From: Dehalococcoidia bacterium
Lineage (GTDB): Bacteria; Chloroflexota; Dehalococcoidia; Lucifugimonadales; Lucifugimonadaceae
Length of the DNA stretch: 64,000 nt
Reading direction: 5' to 3'
NCBI GenBank assembly: GCA_026421185.1
Contig: JAPKCH010000006.1
Location: forward strand, 1 to 64,000
The notes beneath the pieces were generated by a model, which was not told the DNA's origin, searched no databases, and worked only from the letters and a program-made list of their open reading frames with translations. How positions within the stretch are numbered: position 1 is the first letter of the stretch; each line of letters opens with the position of its first letter. Positions 42,453 to 50,750 of this stretch are shown one piece after another. Position numbers and translations under genes: made by a program.

Positions 42453-44237
42453 CTACAGCGAAGTCACCTGAGTCGACTCGTTCGGATCCTGACGATAACG
42501 GCCCGCTGTTGGCTGCGCTTCGCCACTATCATCCATGGACCAGAACACATTGTGATCCCAGTTTTCGTCGGATCGGTCAGGGAAGTCTTCACGGTAGTGG
42601 CTACCTCTGCTTTCAGTACGATGCAGAGCGGCTTTTGCCATTAAGTCGGCAGTAAATACCAGATTGTCAGTCTCGAGAACCCGGAGTAATTCATCACTAT
42701 TGGTGACCGCCACATCGCGTAACAGCTGTTTTCGTAGCGAGGAACACTCTGATTTCATATCTTCGAGTAGTTCTGCATCACGCACTGCAATCAAAGATTT
42801 ACCCGCTCGTATTTTGAGCGTCTTCCTGATCTCGAACCATGAGCCTTCGCCCGACCCGTGGCCAAATCCATTCATTCGGCTCATTGCTGGCTCAAGTGAG
42901 CTTTCAGTAAATTCCTTGTTCCCAGCACTACCAGCACGTTCTGCAGCCCGCTCCCCTGCTCTTTTGCCAAATACGTTGCATGCGGCGAGCATTCCTCCAC
43001 CGAGTCGATCTGCGCCATGAGGTCCTGCGATCGTTTCGCCAACAGCAAACAATCCCGGCACCGTCGATTCGCCGAATTCGTTGACTCGGATACCGCCGTT
43101 AATAGCGTGCGCCGAATGAGCAATTTCAAGTTGCTCGTCTATCAATTCGATCGTTGCGGGAGGTGGATGGTGCTGAGGTCGCGAGGGTTTTACTTTACTG
43201 AGATCGACTCTGCTAAAGTCGACGGTGATCGAATTGCGCTCACCGCCATTCCCGGCTCGAAGTTCGCACTGAATTGCGATATCGAGCCACTTAGAAATGT
43301 CCCTCGTGCTGTAGGGGTAGTGATGAGTGCGTTGCTCATAAACGTCCTCGACTCGGATCCCTGCTGGCAGATATTTACTGAGGAACTCCTCTCCAGCAGC
43401 ATTTCTAAGAACCGGATTGAGCGTCCACCAAGGTCCACCACCCATCGGTGGGGTACCTTTTACTTCCCTCACCATGTATTGCATAAATTCCAGATTGACG
43501 AGTTCGGCGCCCGCACGAAAAGCCATTGCGTAGCCGTCGCCAGTGATGTCGCCCGGCGTGTGGCTCAAAGGGAACATTTGGGCAGCGCCACCGGTCGCCA
43601 TTATCACCGCCGCAGCTCGATAAAATACGGTCGCTCCATCGCCATCGAGTCCTAGCGCGCCAGTGCATTCACCGTCATCGACTATTAGATCGACGATAGT
43701 GACGCCTTCATGCACTTCAGCGTTGTGTCGTCTCGCTTCAACCGCCAGCGATTCAACCATGTTGCCGGTATGTCCGCCGGATTTACTTGCCATCATTCCG
43801 TGGGCGCGTGGCTGCGACGCGAAGCACGAGTATCCCGAATAGTGTTTCCGCTTGCGCTCAGGGTCGGCGAGAAGTTCGAATCCCCATTTTTCAAGTTCGA
43901 GCAAACGCTCAGGCGATTCTTCAGAAAGTATCTTGGCCATCCGGGCATCCGCCATTCCGGCCGCAGCTGTCATGATGTCCTGATAGTGAACTTCAGGACT
44001 GTCCTCACTACCCCCACATCCATCTGCCGCCTGCCACGCCGATCCGACCCCGATGGAGTTCATACCTGGATAGTTTGTGGAGCCAGACTTCCCAAGTTTC
44101 TTCTTCAGCACCATCGTTACCGAAGCACCGTTCGCTGCAGATGCAAGGGCCGCTCGAGAAGCTGCGGCACCACCACCGATGACAAGCACATCTGTCACCT
44201 GAGTTCGAGCTGGCTCGATTCTAAAAGATGTTCTCAA
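42453..44237 (-). CDS. FAD-dependent oxidoreductase of the fumarate reductase/L-aspartate oxidase type
   Basis: 594 residues. It begins with an FAD-binding Rossmann motif (DVLVIGGGAAASRAALAS) and has STNYPGMNSIGVG, the GDITGDGYAMAFRAGAELVN segment, HAINGGIRVNEFGESTVPGLFAVGETIAGPHGADRLGGGML and a C-terminal helical part (EFTESSLEPAMSRMN). This fits the flavoprotein subunit of succinate/fumarate-type enzymes, including adenylylsulfate reductase relatives. No iron-sulfur partner is near. It starts at TTG 44237, which overlaps the CaiB stop (TTGA); third gene of the operon. Confidence 0.88.
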   Translation of the reverse strand: MRTSFRIEPARTQVTDVLVIGGGAAASRAALASAANGASVTMVLKKKLGKSGSTNYPGMNSIGVGSAWQAADGCGGSEDSPEVHYQDIMTAAAGMADARMAKILSEESPERLLELEKWGFELLADPERKRKHYSGYSCFASQPRAHGMMASKSGGHTGNMVESLAVEARRHNAEVHEGVTIVDLIVDDGECTGALGLDGDGATVFYRAAAVIMATGGAAQMFPLSHTPGDITGDGYAMAFRAGAELVNLEFMQYMVREVKGTPPMGGGPWWTLNPVLRNAAGEEFLSKYLPAGIRVEDVYEQRTHHYPYSTRDISKWLDIAIQCELRAGNGGERNSITVDFSRVDLSKVKPSRPQHHPPPATIELIDEQLEIAHSAHAINGGIRVNEFGESTVPGLFAVGETIAGPHGADRLGGGMLAACNVFGKRAGERAAERAGSAGNKEFTESSLEPAMSRMNGFGHGSGEGSWFEIRKTLKIRAGKSLIAVRDAELLEDMKSECSSLRKQLLRDVAVTNSDELLRVLETDNLVFTADLMAKAALHRTESRGSHYREDFPDRSDENWDHNVFWSMDDSGEAQPTAGRYRQDPNESTQVTSL

Positions 44238-45445
44238 TTCGTAACCCCAGTAGCGATAGTGCCTGATTTTTCGAGCCGAAAAATATCGTTTTCAGATAAA
44301 CCGAGCTCAGAGAGGATTTCCGCCGTATCTTGCCCAATATCGGGTGCACCGCGTTTTACTACTCCAGGCGACATCCCCATCTTGACCGGCACTCCAACAT
44401 GATTGTGCACTGCACCCGACTGGGTCGTCGTTTCGACGATCATCCCATTGTGTTTAACTTGCGGCTGCTCAAGAGCCATTTTTGAATCGAGAATCGGAGC
44501 CGTCATAACATCAAATGACTCAAGGGCAGGAATCCACTCTTCGGCCGATTTCTCTGAAATCTGATTTTGAAGAAGATCATGAAGCTCGGCGGCGTGATAC
44601 GACAGATTTTCCTCGGAATCGAAGCGCTCATCCGTTGATAAATCTACGATTCCCAACGCCTCGCATAGGTTCGCCAGTGGATTCGCCTTGAACAAGGCTG
44701 TGACCACGATGTAGTCGGTCTTGGTTTTGTATATACCACCATCGAGTGGATTGGCTCCGTGCATTGGAGTTCCGGTGGGAAGAGGATTTGCAGCCCCAGC
44801 AACCTGCCACGCCTGCATCCACATCATTCCGTCGAGAAGAGAGACTTCGACGGTTTGGCCTTCCCCGGTCGATTCGCGTACAAATAATGCCATCAAAATC
44901 CCTTGAACTAGCAGATTTCCGGCGGTCATATCTGCGACGGGCAGTGGAAGCTTTCTCGGAACACCACTGGAATCTGCGTTGTTGTACATCGCTCCACTCA
45001 ACGCATCGGCTACCGTCTCGTGCCCCGGCTTGCGAGCCTCAGCCATCGGACCCGACGTTCCAAATCCAGTTCCTGTTGCGTAGATTATTCGCGGATTGCG
45101 TACTTTAAGTACTTCGTACCCAAGCCCAAGTGATTCCATGACACCCGGTCTGAAGTTATTCACAACTACGTCTGATTGGTCGGCAAGTCGGAGAATTAGA
45201 TCGATACCTTCTGCCGACTTCAAGTTCACTGCGAGTGAACGCTTGTTTCTATTCAGTGCTGCGTAACTCAGACCAACGCCGTCCTTGAACGGACCAAATG
45301 CCCTTGCCAGCTCGCCTGATCCGGGACGTTCGACCTTGATAACGTCTGCACCGTGATCAGCCAGCACCGCGGTTGCAGCGGGGCCCATGATGACCTGAGT
45401 GAAATCAAGAACTTTGATATTCGAAAGTGATCTGATAGCCATCAT
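44234..45445 (-). CDS. CaiB/BaiF family CoA-transferase
   Basis: 403 residues. Visible: SNIKVLDFTQVIMGPAATAVLADHGADVIKVE, LNRNKRSLAVNLKS, VVNNFRPGVMESLGLGYEVL, and catalytic Asp in LPVADMTAGNLLVQGIL. I choose ATG 45445, in TAATG with the stop of the enoyl-CoA hydratase gene; the open frame extends to 45460. It is the middle gene of a coupled three-gene operon, so it should activate the acid that the hydratase and the flavoprotein then act on. Confidence 0.92.
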   Translation of the reverse strand: MMAIRSLSNIKVLDFTQVIMGPAATAVLADHGADVIKVERPGSGELARAFGPFKDGVGLSYAALNRNKRSLAVNLKSAEGIDLILRLADQSDVVVNNFRPGVMESLGLGYEVLKVRNPRIIYATGTGFGTSGPMAEARKPGHETVADALSGAMYNNADSSGVPRKLPLPVADMTAGNLLVQGILMALFVRESTGEGQTVEVSLLDGMMWMQAWQVAGAANPLPTGTPMHGANPLDGGIYKTKTDYIVVTALFKANPLANLCEALGIVDLSTDERFDSEENLSYHAAELHDLLQNQISEKSAEEWIPALESFDVMTAPILDSKMALEQPQVKHNGMIVETTTQSGAVHNHVGVPVKMGMSPGVVKRGAPDIGQDTAEILSELGLSENDIFRLEKSGTIATGVTN

Positions 45446-46224
45446 TAGGCGTCTTCCCATTCAGGTATGCGTTTTTCAGAGAAAGCCTTAGGACCTTCGG
45501 TAAAATCGTTCGATGCTTTTAAGCGTTCGAACATGGAATACTCAGTATCCAGCACATCCCAATAGGGTTCGTCTCTGCCGAGAATTGCCGCCTGTTTCGC
45601 GGCCTGAAGGGCCTTTGGCGAGCATTCCAACATCTCGTCTGCCATGGCGATTGCAGATTTCATAAGCTCATCTGATGAAACAACCGTATTCACGATCCCA
45701 AACTCTTGGGCACGATCAGCCGAGATAAACGATCCGGTCAGTATCATCTCCATGGCAAGTTTCGTGGGGATGGCTCGGGCCAGACCTTGCACTCCGCCAC
45801 CATCTGCCATTAGGCCTCGTTTTGCTTCAGGCAATCCGAATCGAGATCTATCAGAAGCTATGACAACGTCGCACGCCATCGCCAGTTCAAGCCCGCCGCC
45901 CACCGCGTAGCCATCGACTGCGGCGATGACGGGTTTCCACAGACCAAATTTAGGATGATTAAAAGCGTCTTCACGAGTCTCTTCAAAATCTCGAATCGAA
46001 TCGGCGTTTTCGGTGCGCCACTTAAGGTCGTTTCCAGCGGAAAACGCCCGACCTCCAGTGCTGGTCAATATAGCGACCCAAATAGAAGGTGTATCTCGAA
46101 CAATTTTGAACGCATCCGACATCGCTTCAACAAGCGGTGGGTTCAGAGCGTTCATTGCCTTGGGACGGTTCAGCGTGATGGTCGCAAGATGTCCATCGAG
46201 ATCAAAATTTAGTACGTCGAACAT
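45445..46224 (-). CDS. Enoyl-CoA hydratase/isomerase family protein
   Basis: 259 residues of the crotonase fold. Visible: FDLDGHLATITLNRPKAMNAL, the oxyanion-hole AFSAGNDLKW, the AVDGYAVGGGLELAMACDVVIAS segment with the second oxyanion Gly, and FGLPEAKRGLMADGGGVQ. The Glu at about 137 (GLPEAKRG) is kept as a candidate catalytic residue, the other Glu is less clear, so hydratase versus hydrolase is open. I start it at ATG 46224; the frame also opens at GTG 46233. First gene of the operon. The repeat at 46.4 kb ends upstream of its promoter. Confidence 0.9.
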   Translation of the reverse strand: MFDVLNFDLDGHLATITLNRPKAMNALNPPLVEAMSDAFKIVRDTPSIWVAILTSTGGRAFSAGNDLKWRTENADSIRDFEETREDAFNHPKFGLWKPVIAAVDGYAVGGGLELAMACDVVIASDRSRFGLPEAKRGLMADGGGVQGLARAIPTKLAMEMILTGSFISADRAQEFGIVNTVVSSDELMKSAIAMADEMLECSPKALQAAKQAAILGRDEPYWDVLDTEYSMFERLKASNDFTEGPKAFSEKRIPEWEDA

Positions 46225-46422
46225 TGTCACCACTCAATCTTTGGAAATTGCTTTCCGAAAAATTTCTCCAAAACAGGAATTCGGACATCACATTAGGCTA
46301 CATTCGCCGGGCAATCCGGCAAGGGCTGCTTCACGTAGATTCGGAACTAGAAATTCTACTCTCAGATTACGATAGTACCTACTTAGAGGGACTTCGATAC
46401 TCCTTGGAAATCACCAGAAAAA
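46225..46422. other. Promoter region of the 42.4-46.2 kb operon
   Basis: About 200 A/T-rich bases without a gene, between the enoyl-CoA hydratase start and the palindromic terminator. It must carry the promoter of the three-gene operon; I cannot pick -10 and -35 boxes with confidence. Confidence 0.35.
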
Positions 46423-46448
46423 AAAGCCACCGGCATGCCGGTGGCTTT
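46423..46448. terminator. Perfect palindromic terminator
   Basis: AAAGCCACCGGC and GCCGGTGGCTTT form a 12-bp perfect stem with A-runs on the left and T-runs on the right, so it can work in either direction. It separates the operon promoter from the tRNA-Lys fragment and the insertion sequence. No gene ends next to it on either strand, so it may belong to a transcript that was lost. Confidence 0.85.
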
Positions 46449-46464
46449 CTAATTCGAAAAAATT

Positions 46465-46523
46465 CGAGTTTGGTGCGCCCTGTGGGGATCGAATCCACGA
46501 CCCGCGAATTAAAAGGTAGTGTC
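46465..46523 (-). repeat. tRNA-Lys 3'-half fragment, copy B (possible att site)
   Basis: Same 59-base unit and orientation as copy A (3 mismatches), running from the anticodon arm to the encoded CCA and 5 bases further. The anticodon arm has lost its 5' partner. It stands 32 bases from the left end of the insertion sequence. The two copies enclose a 4.1-kb segment with one complete operon. Confidence 0.75.
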
Positions 46524-46554
46524 TCCGCCTTGGATCACCAGATCGACCGGATTT

Positions 46555-47495
46555 TGTCAGAACTCAGTGCTCCGGTCGAAACTAGATCGACCTGAATACA
46601 TCATCGGTCACTGTATTTAAGCTGAGAGCTCGGTCATTAGAGTTGACCATCTGTCGGTGAAAATCTTCCGTCGAACATCCGCCGGGACATGCTCATTTCC
46701 CGCTGACTGGACTCTCAAATAATTTCGTAGTTCGTCGAAAGCATTGCAGAGTCGGCTGGCGGGCTCGAACTTTGCGAAGCCGAGCATCGGGTAATAGCGC
46801 TGCTTTATCGATCTATGGTCTTGCTCGATACGATTATTCAAATACTGATTGTCCCGATGCAAGACCTTACGACCAACGATCCAACGGATTGCCTTTGTGT
46901 AAGCAGGATGTTTGTCTGTCGTCATCCGCAATGGCTTACGCCCTGCACTATCGATCAGACGGCGTAAGAAACGTCGCACAGCATGTTTGTCTCTGTGCTC
47001 ACTGAGCATGGAATCAAGCATATTTCCTTCTCGATCGATAGCGCGATAGAGGTAACGCCAATTGCCACTTACTTCGATATACGTCTCGTCCAGATACCAG
47101 GAACGACCGGCAATTCCACGCCGTTTCGCACGAAGATACTCACAGACCAACGGAGCAAATCGAAACTCCCATACTCGGATTGTTTCGTAGCTTAGTTCGA
47201 AACCTCGCTGCAACAGAAGTTCAGCAACATCGCGAAACCCGAGCTTGCATCTAAGTCGCCAGAGAACAGCGAGTAAGACGATGTCCGTCGGGAACTGGAG
47301 ATCATTGAACGGGGTACCTGAACGTTCGTTGAATCGCCTGTCGCAGTCTTGGCAATAGAAAGTTCGATAGCCAAGTGAGGTTCGATATTTTCTCTTCGAA
47401 ATGGACGTAGATAGGCAGTGTGGACAGGACATAAACAAGATTTCCTCAGCAAGTAAGGAATGATGCTATTCTGCCCCGACACCGAGTTCCGACAG
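46555..47495 (-). mobile_element. IS6-family insertion sequence
   Basis: The transposase gene is bounded by imperfect terminal inverted repeats: TGTCAGAACTCAGTG at 46555 and, read from the other end at 47495, TGTCGGAACTCGGTG (13 of 15 identical), both just outside the gene. The total of about 940 bp is slightly longer than typical IS6 elements (about 800 bp). I saw no matching 8-bp target duplication, so flanking sequence may have changed after insertion. Exact ends could be 1-3 bases further out. Confidence 0.8.
46617..47432 (-). CDS. IS6-family transposase
   Basis: About 271 residues. An N-terminal zinc-finger-like part (CPHCLST and CQDCDRRF) is followed by the helix-turn-helix-like RGFELSYETIRVWEFRFAP, then the DDE domain: Asp in WYLDETYIEVSGNW, Asp in RMTTDKHPAYTKAI and Glu in NRIEQDHRSIKQRYYPM. 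These are IS6/IS26-type signatures; the N-terminal finger makes it longer than IS26. A TTG at 47438 with GAGGA 4 bases upstream is an equally good start. The frame is intact, so the element may be active. Confidence 0.92.
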   Translation of the reverse strand: MSCPHCLSTSISKRKYRTSLGYRTFYCQDCDRRFNERSGTPFNDLQFPTDIVLLAVLWRLRCKLGFRDVAELLLQRGFELSYETIRVWEFRFAPLVCEYLRAKRRGIAGRSWYLDETYIEVSGNWRYLYRAIDREGNMLDSMLSEHRDKHAVRRFLRRLIDSAGRKPLRMTTDKHPAYTKAIRWIVGRKVLHRDNQYLNNRIEQDHRSIKQRYYPMLGFAKFEPASRLCNAFDELRNYLRVQSAGNEHVPADVRRKIFTDRWSTLMTELSA

Positions 47496-47524
47496 AACCG
47501 TCATCGAGGAGTGAGTATCGCCAC

Positions 47525-47965
47525 TTACCCGTTCGGTACCCATTTCAGGACGTGCGTGGCAACTGCCACTACTTCACCCTTTTGGTTGACCACTTCGACC
47601 GCCGCAGATGACCGCCGGTGTTCTTTGTCGATTTCCGTTACTTCGTAGTTCACTGTGATCGTGTCGCCAAAGTAGACGGCACCGAGAAACCGCACGCGGT
47701 CATATCCGAGCGACACGGCGGTTTCATCCGGAGTTGGACGAGAGTGCTTCCTTAGAATCGCGGATGATGCAGTCGACATGTAACCGACTAGCAAAGCACC
47801 ATGCGCAATCCGGGCACCGTACCCGCTTTTGCGCATGTACTCCTCGTCAACGTGGTTCGGCGCGAAGTCGCCAGTGATACCAGCGAACCCATACACATCC
47901 GACTCACTAACAGTTTTCGAAAACGAGGCGCTTGCGCCAACATCAATCGGAAAGTTTTTTGTCAA
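47525..47965 (-). CDS. MaoC-like (R)-specific enoyl-CoA hydratase
   Basis: 146 residues with a hot-dog fold. The hydratase motif is visible: GDFAPNHVDEEYMRKSGYGARIAHGALLVGYMS with the catalytic Asp and His, and FGDTITVNYEVTEI later. It adds water to trans-2-enoyl-CoA in the R configuration. Start is TTG with GAGGA about 6 bases upstream, inside the end of the previous frame. It may serve the acyl-CoA genes across the insertion sequence. Confidence 0.9.
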   Translation of the reverse strand: MTKNFPIDVGASASFSKTVSESDVYGFAGITGDFAPNHVDEEYMRKSGYGARIAHGALLVGYMSTASSAILRKHSRPTPDETAVSLGYDRVRFLGAVYFGDTITVNYEVTEIDKEHRRSSAAVEVVNQKGEVVAVATHVLKWVPNG

Positions 47966-47974
47966 TAGAAGTCC

Positions 47975-48193
47975 TCAACATTCAGTGAAAGAAAACGTAC
48001 CACGCGCACCTAAATAAACCTCGACCTCTCCTTCGCTAAGCTCATCCAATCGTGAGAATCCTGAATCTCGCATATCGTCTAGTGACGACGTTTCAGCGTA
48101 CTCAGGATGTGATCGTAAAAACCGCTCCCGCATGGAATCCGTATTACTGCTATTAATCTGCTCATACTTCGAGTTTTGGGCTTTCCCAGTCAA
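47975..48193 (-). pseudogene. Truncated N-terminus of a class V aminotransferase-like protein
   Basis: 72 residues. The segment FLRSHPEYAETSSLDDMRDSGFSRLDEL matches the N-terminus of class V aminotransferases of the molybdenum-cofactor sulfurase type, where it is usually followed by a VYLDYTG segment that starts the PLP domain. Here it runs VYLGARGTFSFTEC and stops. The PLP domain is missing, so this looks like the remains of a gene cut off when the MaoC gene or the insertion sequence region was rearranged. Family recognition is from memory and not certain. Confidence 0.45.
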
Positions 48194-48378
48194 GATATAT
48201 TCCGAGTATCTAAGTGCTAATTACACAATTTTGTAGTGCGGCGCGCTGGTGGGTTGGGCGTGTTCGATTAGGAATGTGGTGAACGCTCGACCCTGTTCCA
48301 GATCCCTCGACTGCGATGACTTCGCTCGGTAAGTTGATTAGTGGCAATGGGTCGTGAGTATCCAACATCGCGATTTTA

Positions 48379-48413
48379 CCCTCACCCCAGCCCTCTCCCA
48401 CTGGGAGAGGGTG
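48379..48413. repeat. Dispersed inverted-repeat element, copy 1
   Basis: The unit CCCTCACCCCAGCCCTCTCC is followed by ACTGGGAGAGGGTG, so CCCTCTCCCA pairs with TGGGAGAGGG around a one-base centre. A second copy with a few changes is at 51791. Both lie in 3' regions, where such REP-like units are common and may act as terminators. Confidence 0.6.
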
Positions 48414-48429
48414 TAAAGCACCGCAAGAA

Positions 48430-49902
48430 CTAAACCGTTGGTAGCGGCATATCGTCGCCGGTTTCGTCTTGCCAGATGCGGATTCGAGCTGCCATCTGGC
48501 GAATTCGATCCTTGTGTTCCGGTTGGTTGAACAGGTTTGTGAGTTCAGATGGGTCGGTGTTGAGGTCGTACAGTTCACACTGATCACCGGGCGAAAGATT
48601 CAGCTTCCAGCGATCACCAGTCACAACTCCACGCCACGGAATCGCAACCATTCGATTGATTTCTGGTGAGCCTAAATTGCGGTCGCCCATACCGTTCCAC
48701 TGAATGAATACGTCGTTGTCTGAAAGATCTTCTTCGCCACGTAGAACAGGTCGAAGCGATTTGCCTTCAAGGTGATCTGGAATATCGCTGCCTGAAAGAT
48801 CAAGCAATGTTGGAACAAGATCGACTTGTCCGATAGAACCAGGGATTCGTTTTGGTTGCATATCGGTCATCCACGGGACGTACATCAGGAACGGCACGTT
48901 GGAAGCTTCTTCGTAAAGCGCGCGCTTCTCGAGCATTCCGTGATCGCCAGCCATCTCACCGTGCTCGCTAGTGAACACGACGATGGTATTGTCGGCCTGT
49001 CCGCTTTCTTCGAGAGCTTCGAAGATTTTTCCGAGTTGGTTGTCGACTAGAGTTACGTTTGCAAAGTACTTCGCACGAAGCGTGCGGAAGCCTTCTTCGG
49101 TCGTGGTGTCGTGGAAATCTCCTCCGGCTTCACCTAGAGGATTATTACCACCGCCCATGTAGTAGTCAGATCGTAACCGGTTCACGAGCGAGCCTGAATC
49201 GGGTCGAGTGCGGAAACCGGGACCTACTTCAATTTCATCTGGATCGTAGAGATCGTTTAGCGGACCTGTGTAAGGCGGGTGCGGCTCGAAGAAGTTAACG
49301 TAGAGCATCCATGGCTGATCGGCGTGCCTGCCTTCTGGATATTCAGTGATGAACTTCGATGCAGTGTGACCCAAGAACGCTGCCTGAGTCTGTTCTGCAG
49401 TTAGCTCAGTCGTCCCTGTCCATGCTTCGTAGGACATCGACATTGATGGTGGCTCAACTCCGTGATCGATGAGCCACTGGTTGTAAGGAGCTTCTTGATA
49501 TCGGTATTCCTTGCGAGTAATTCGTACTCGCTGGAAGTCTTCAACCGCCTCCCATTTGTCGAATCCGTGCTGGGCGGTCATATCATCACCCAAGTGCCAC
49601 TTGCCCATGTGTGCGTTGTAGTACTCGTCATCGATCATGTCGCCGATAGTCTTAATGTCGCGTGAAAGCGGGATATTGTTTCGCTGTAGACCAGTTCCGT
49701 ACGGGTACAAGCCCGTCATGATAGACGCACGAGCCGGTGTACAGACTGGCTGGGTTACGTAAGCGTTTTCAAATACGAAACTCTTCTCGGCGAGCTTGTC
49801 GAGATTTGGGGTTTTGATCCAATTGTTACCGTAGGCAGCCATCGAGTCTCGACGCTGCTGATCGGTAAGGATGAAAAGGATGTTGGGCTTACGTTCTTGC
49901 AT
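48430..49902 (-). CDS. Sulfatase (type I), probably cytoplasmic
   Basis: 490 residues. It begins KPNILFILTDQQRRDSMAAYG, then VTQPVCTPARASIMTGLYPYGTG with the formylglycine Cys in C-x-P-x-R, MGKWHLGDDMTAQHGFDKWE, FFEPHPPYTGP, VVFTSEHGEMAGDHGMLEKRALYEEASNVPFLMYVP and YDLNTDPSELTNLF. This last segment group resembles choline-sulfatase and phosphonate-hydrolase-like enzymes. No signal peptide. It is the fourth sulfatase of the window and most like the one at 8.8 kb. Confidence 0.94.
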   Translation of the reverse strand: MQERKPNILFILTDQQRRDSMAAYGNNWIKTPNLDKLAEKSFVFENAYVTQPVCTPARASIMTGLYPYGTGLQRNNIPLSRDIKTIGDMIDDEYYNAHMGKWHLGDDMTAQHGFDKWEAVEDFQRVRITRKEYRYQEAPYNQWLIDHGVEPPSMSMSYEAWTGTTELTAEQTQAAFLGHTASKFITEYPEGRHADQPWMLYVNFFEPHPPYTGPLNDLYDPDEIEVGPGFRTRPDSGSLVNRLRSDYYMGGGNNPLGEAGGDFHDTTTEEGFRTLRAKYFANVTLVDNQLGKIFEALEESGQADNTIVVFTSEHGEMAGDHGMLEKRALYEEASNVPFLMYVPWMTDMQPKRIPGSIGQVDLVPTLLDLSGSDIPDHLEGKSLRPVLRGEEDLSDNDVFIQWNGMGDRNLGSPEINRMVAIPWRGVVTGDRWKLNLSPGDQCELYDLNTDPSELTNLFNQPEHKDRIRQMAARIRIWQDETGDDMPLPTV

Positions 49903-50048
49903 TTTTTACTTCTAGGTTTCTAGGTGGTTTGCGTAAGTTGTGCGAATTCACTGAAAGTCAGAGTCTACGTGTTACCAGCCACCGGAAGGTTACGGCAATC
50001 CCGCCCGCGCGTAATCATGTGCGGGATGTGCGAGAGTAATCTCTAACT

Positions 50049-50613
50049 ATGGGACTAATTTTGCACGAACAACTTGAGACTGATAAAACTCGGCTAACAC
50101 CGCTGGCAGGTGAAATCTCTGATGCGATGATGGCGATTGAGGGCGATTCGCTGCTTTCGGAGTCACGTCTCAAATTCCCGCGTCTATTCCAAGCGCCGCC
50201 AGTGAGGCACGACGATTATCTTCAGGCAGTTTCACAACGCTTGCAGTACGAACCGGGACAGGTTGCCTGGTGGGGATGGTTGTTCTTAGAAAAAGAATCT
50301 CGAAATGTGCTCGGTACGCTTGGCGTCAGTGGGCTGCCTAGCGATACAGGTGCAGTTGGGATAGCGTTTTCGATCTACTCGGATAAAGAGAATCTGGGAT
50401 GCTACAAAAGCCGTAGTCGATTGGATTCTGGCGCAATAATGCGTGAAGTCGCTCAGGGTGACGATTCATCCGAAGAATTTTGCAGCCGTTCGAGTTGCTC
50501 AATACTCGAAGTTCGAACTGAAGGGAACGTTTGTCGACAATGTTGTTGGCGAAGTTCACTTGTACGAGGCTAAGAAGCGCGTGATCGTGCCTCCGCCTTC
50601 TGCACTGGTCTAG
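50049..50613 (+). pseudogene. Broken GNAT acetyltransferase (frameshift plus stop)
   Basis: Frame 1 (50049-about 50398) reads as the N-terminal half of an acetyltransferase (GLILHEQLETDKTRLTPLAG, LFLEKESRNVLGTLGVSG). After IAFSIYSDKENLG the similarity shifts to another frame as ATKAVVDWILAQ, which fits a 1-base insertion or 2-base loss. That frame has an in-frame TAA at 50437-50439 and then goes on as VKSLRVTIHPKNFAAVRVAQ to a stop at 50611-50613, which restores the acetyl-CoA part. The short original frame to 50573 is not a true gene. Sequencing error could explain one lesion but not easily both. Confidence 0.75.
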
Positions 50614-50750
50614 TCGTTTCGTTACTACCATTGCTAATTGTCATATCGATTCGTGACCTCAGACTGATATCACCATAGAATTACTTCATTGTTTATTTCG
50701 TGGGTGCCCATGGAAGTTATGCCGGTATGGATGCCGGCTTGGAGATTTAG

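Noticed and set aside
42308-42655. 115-codon open frame across the tRNA-Lys fragment
   Set aside because: Its peptide (GAPCGDRIHDLRIKRQC) is the typical false translation of tRNA-derived sequence, and it runs antisense into the flavoprotein gene.
50049-50573. Full gene call of 174 residues for the GNAT frame
   Set aside because: After residue about 116 the frame turns into non-family sequence, while the true C-terminus continues in another frame.
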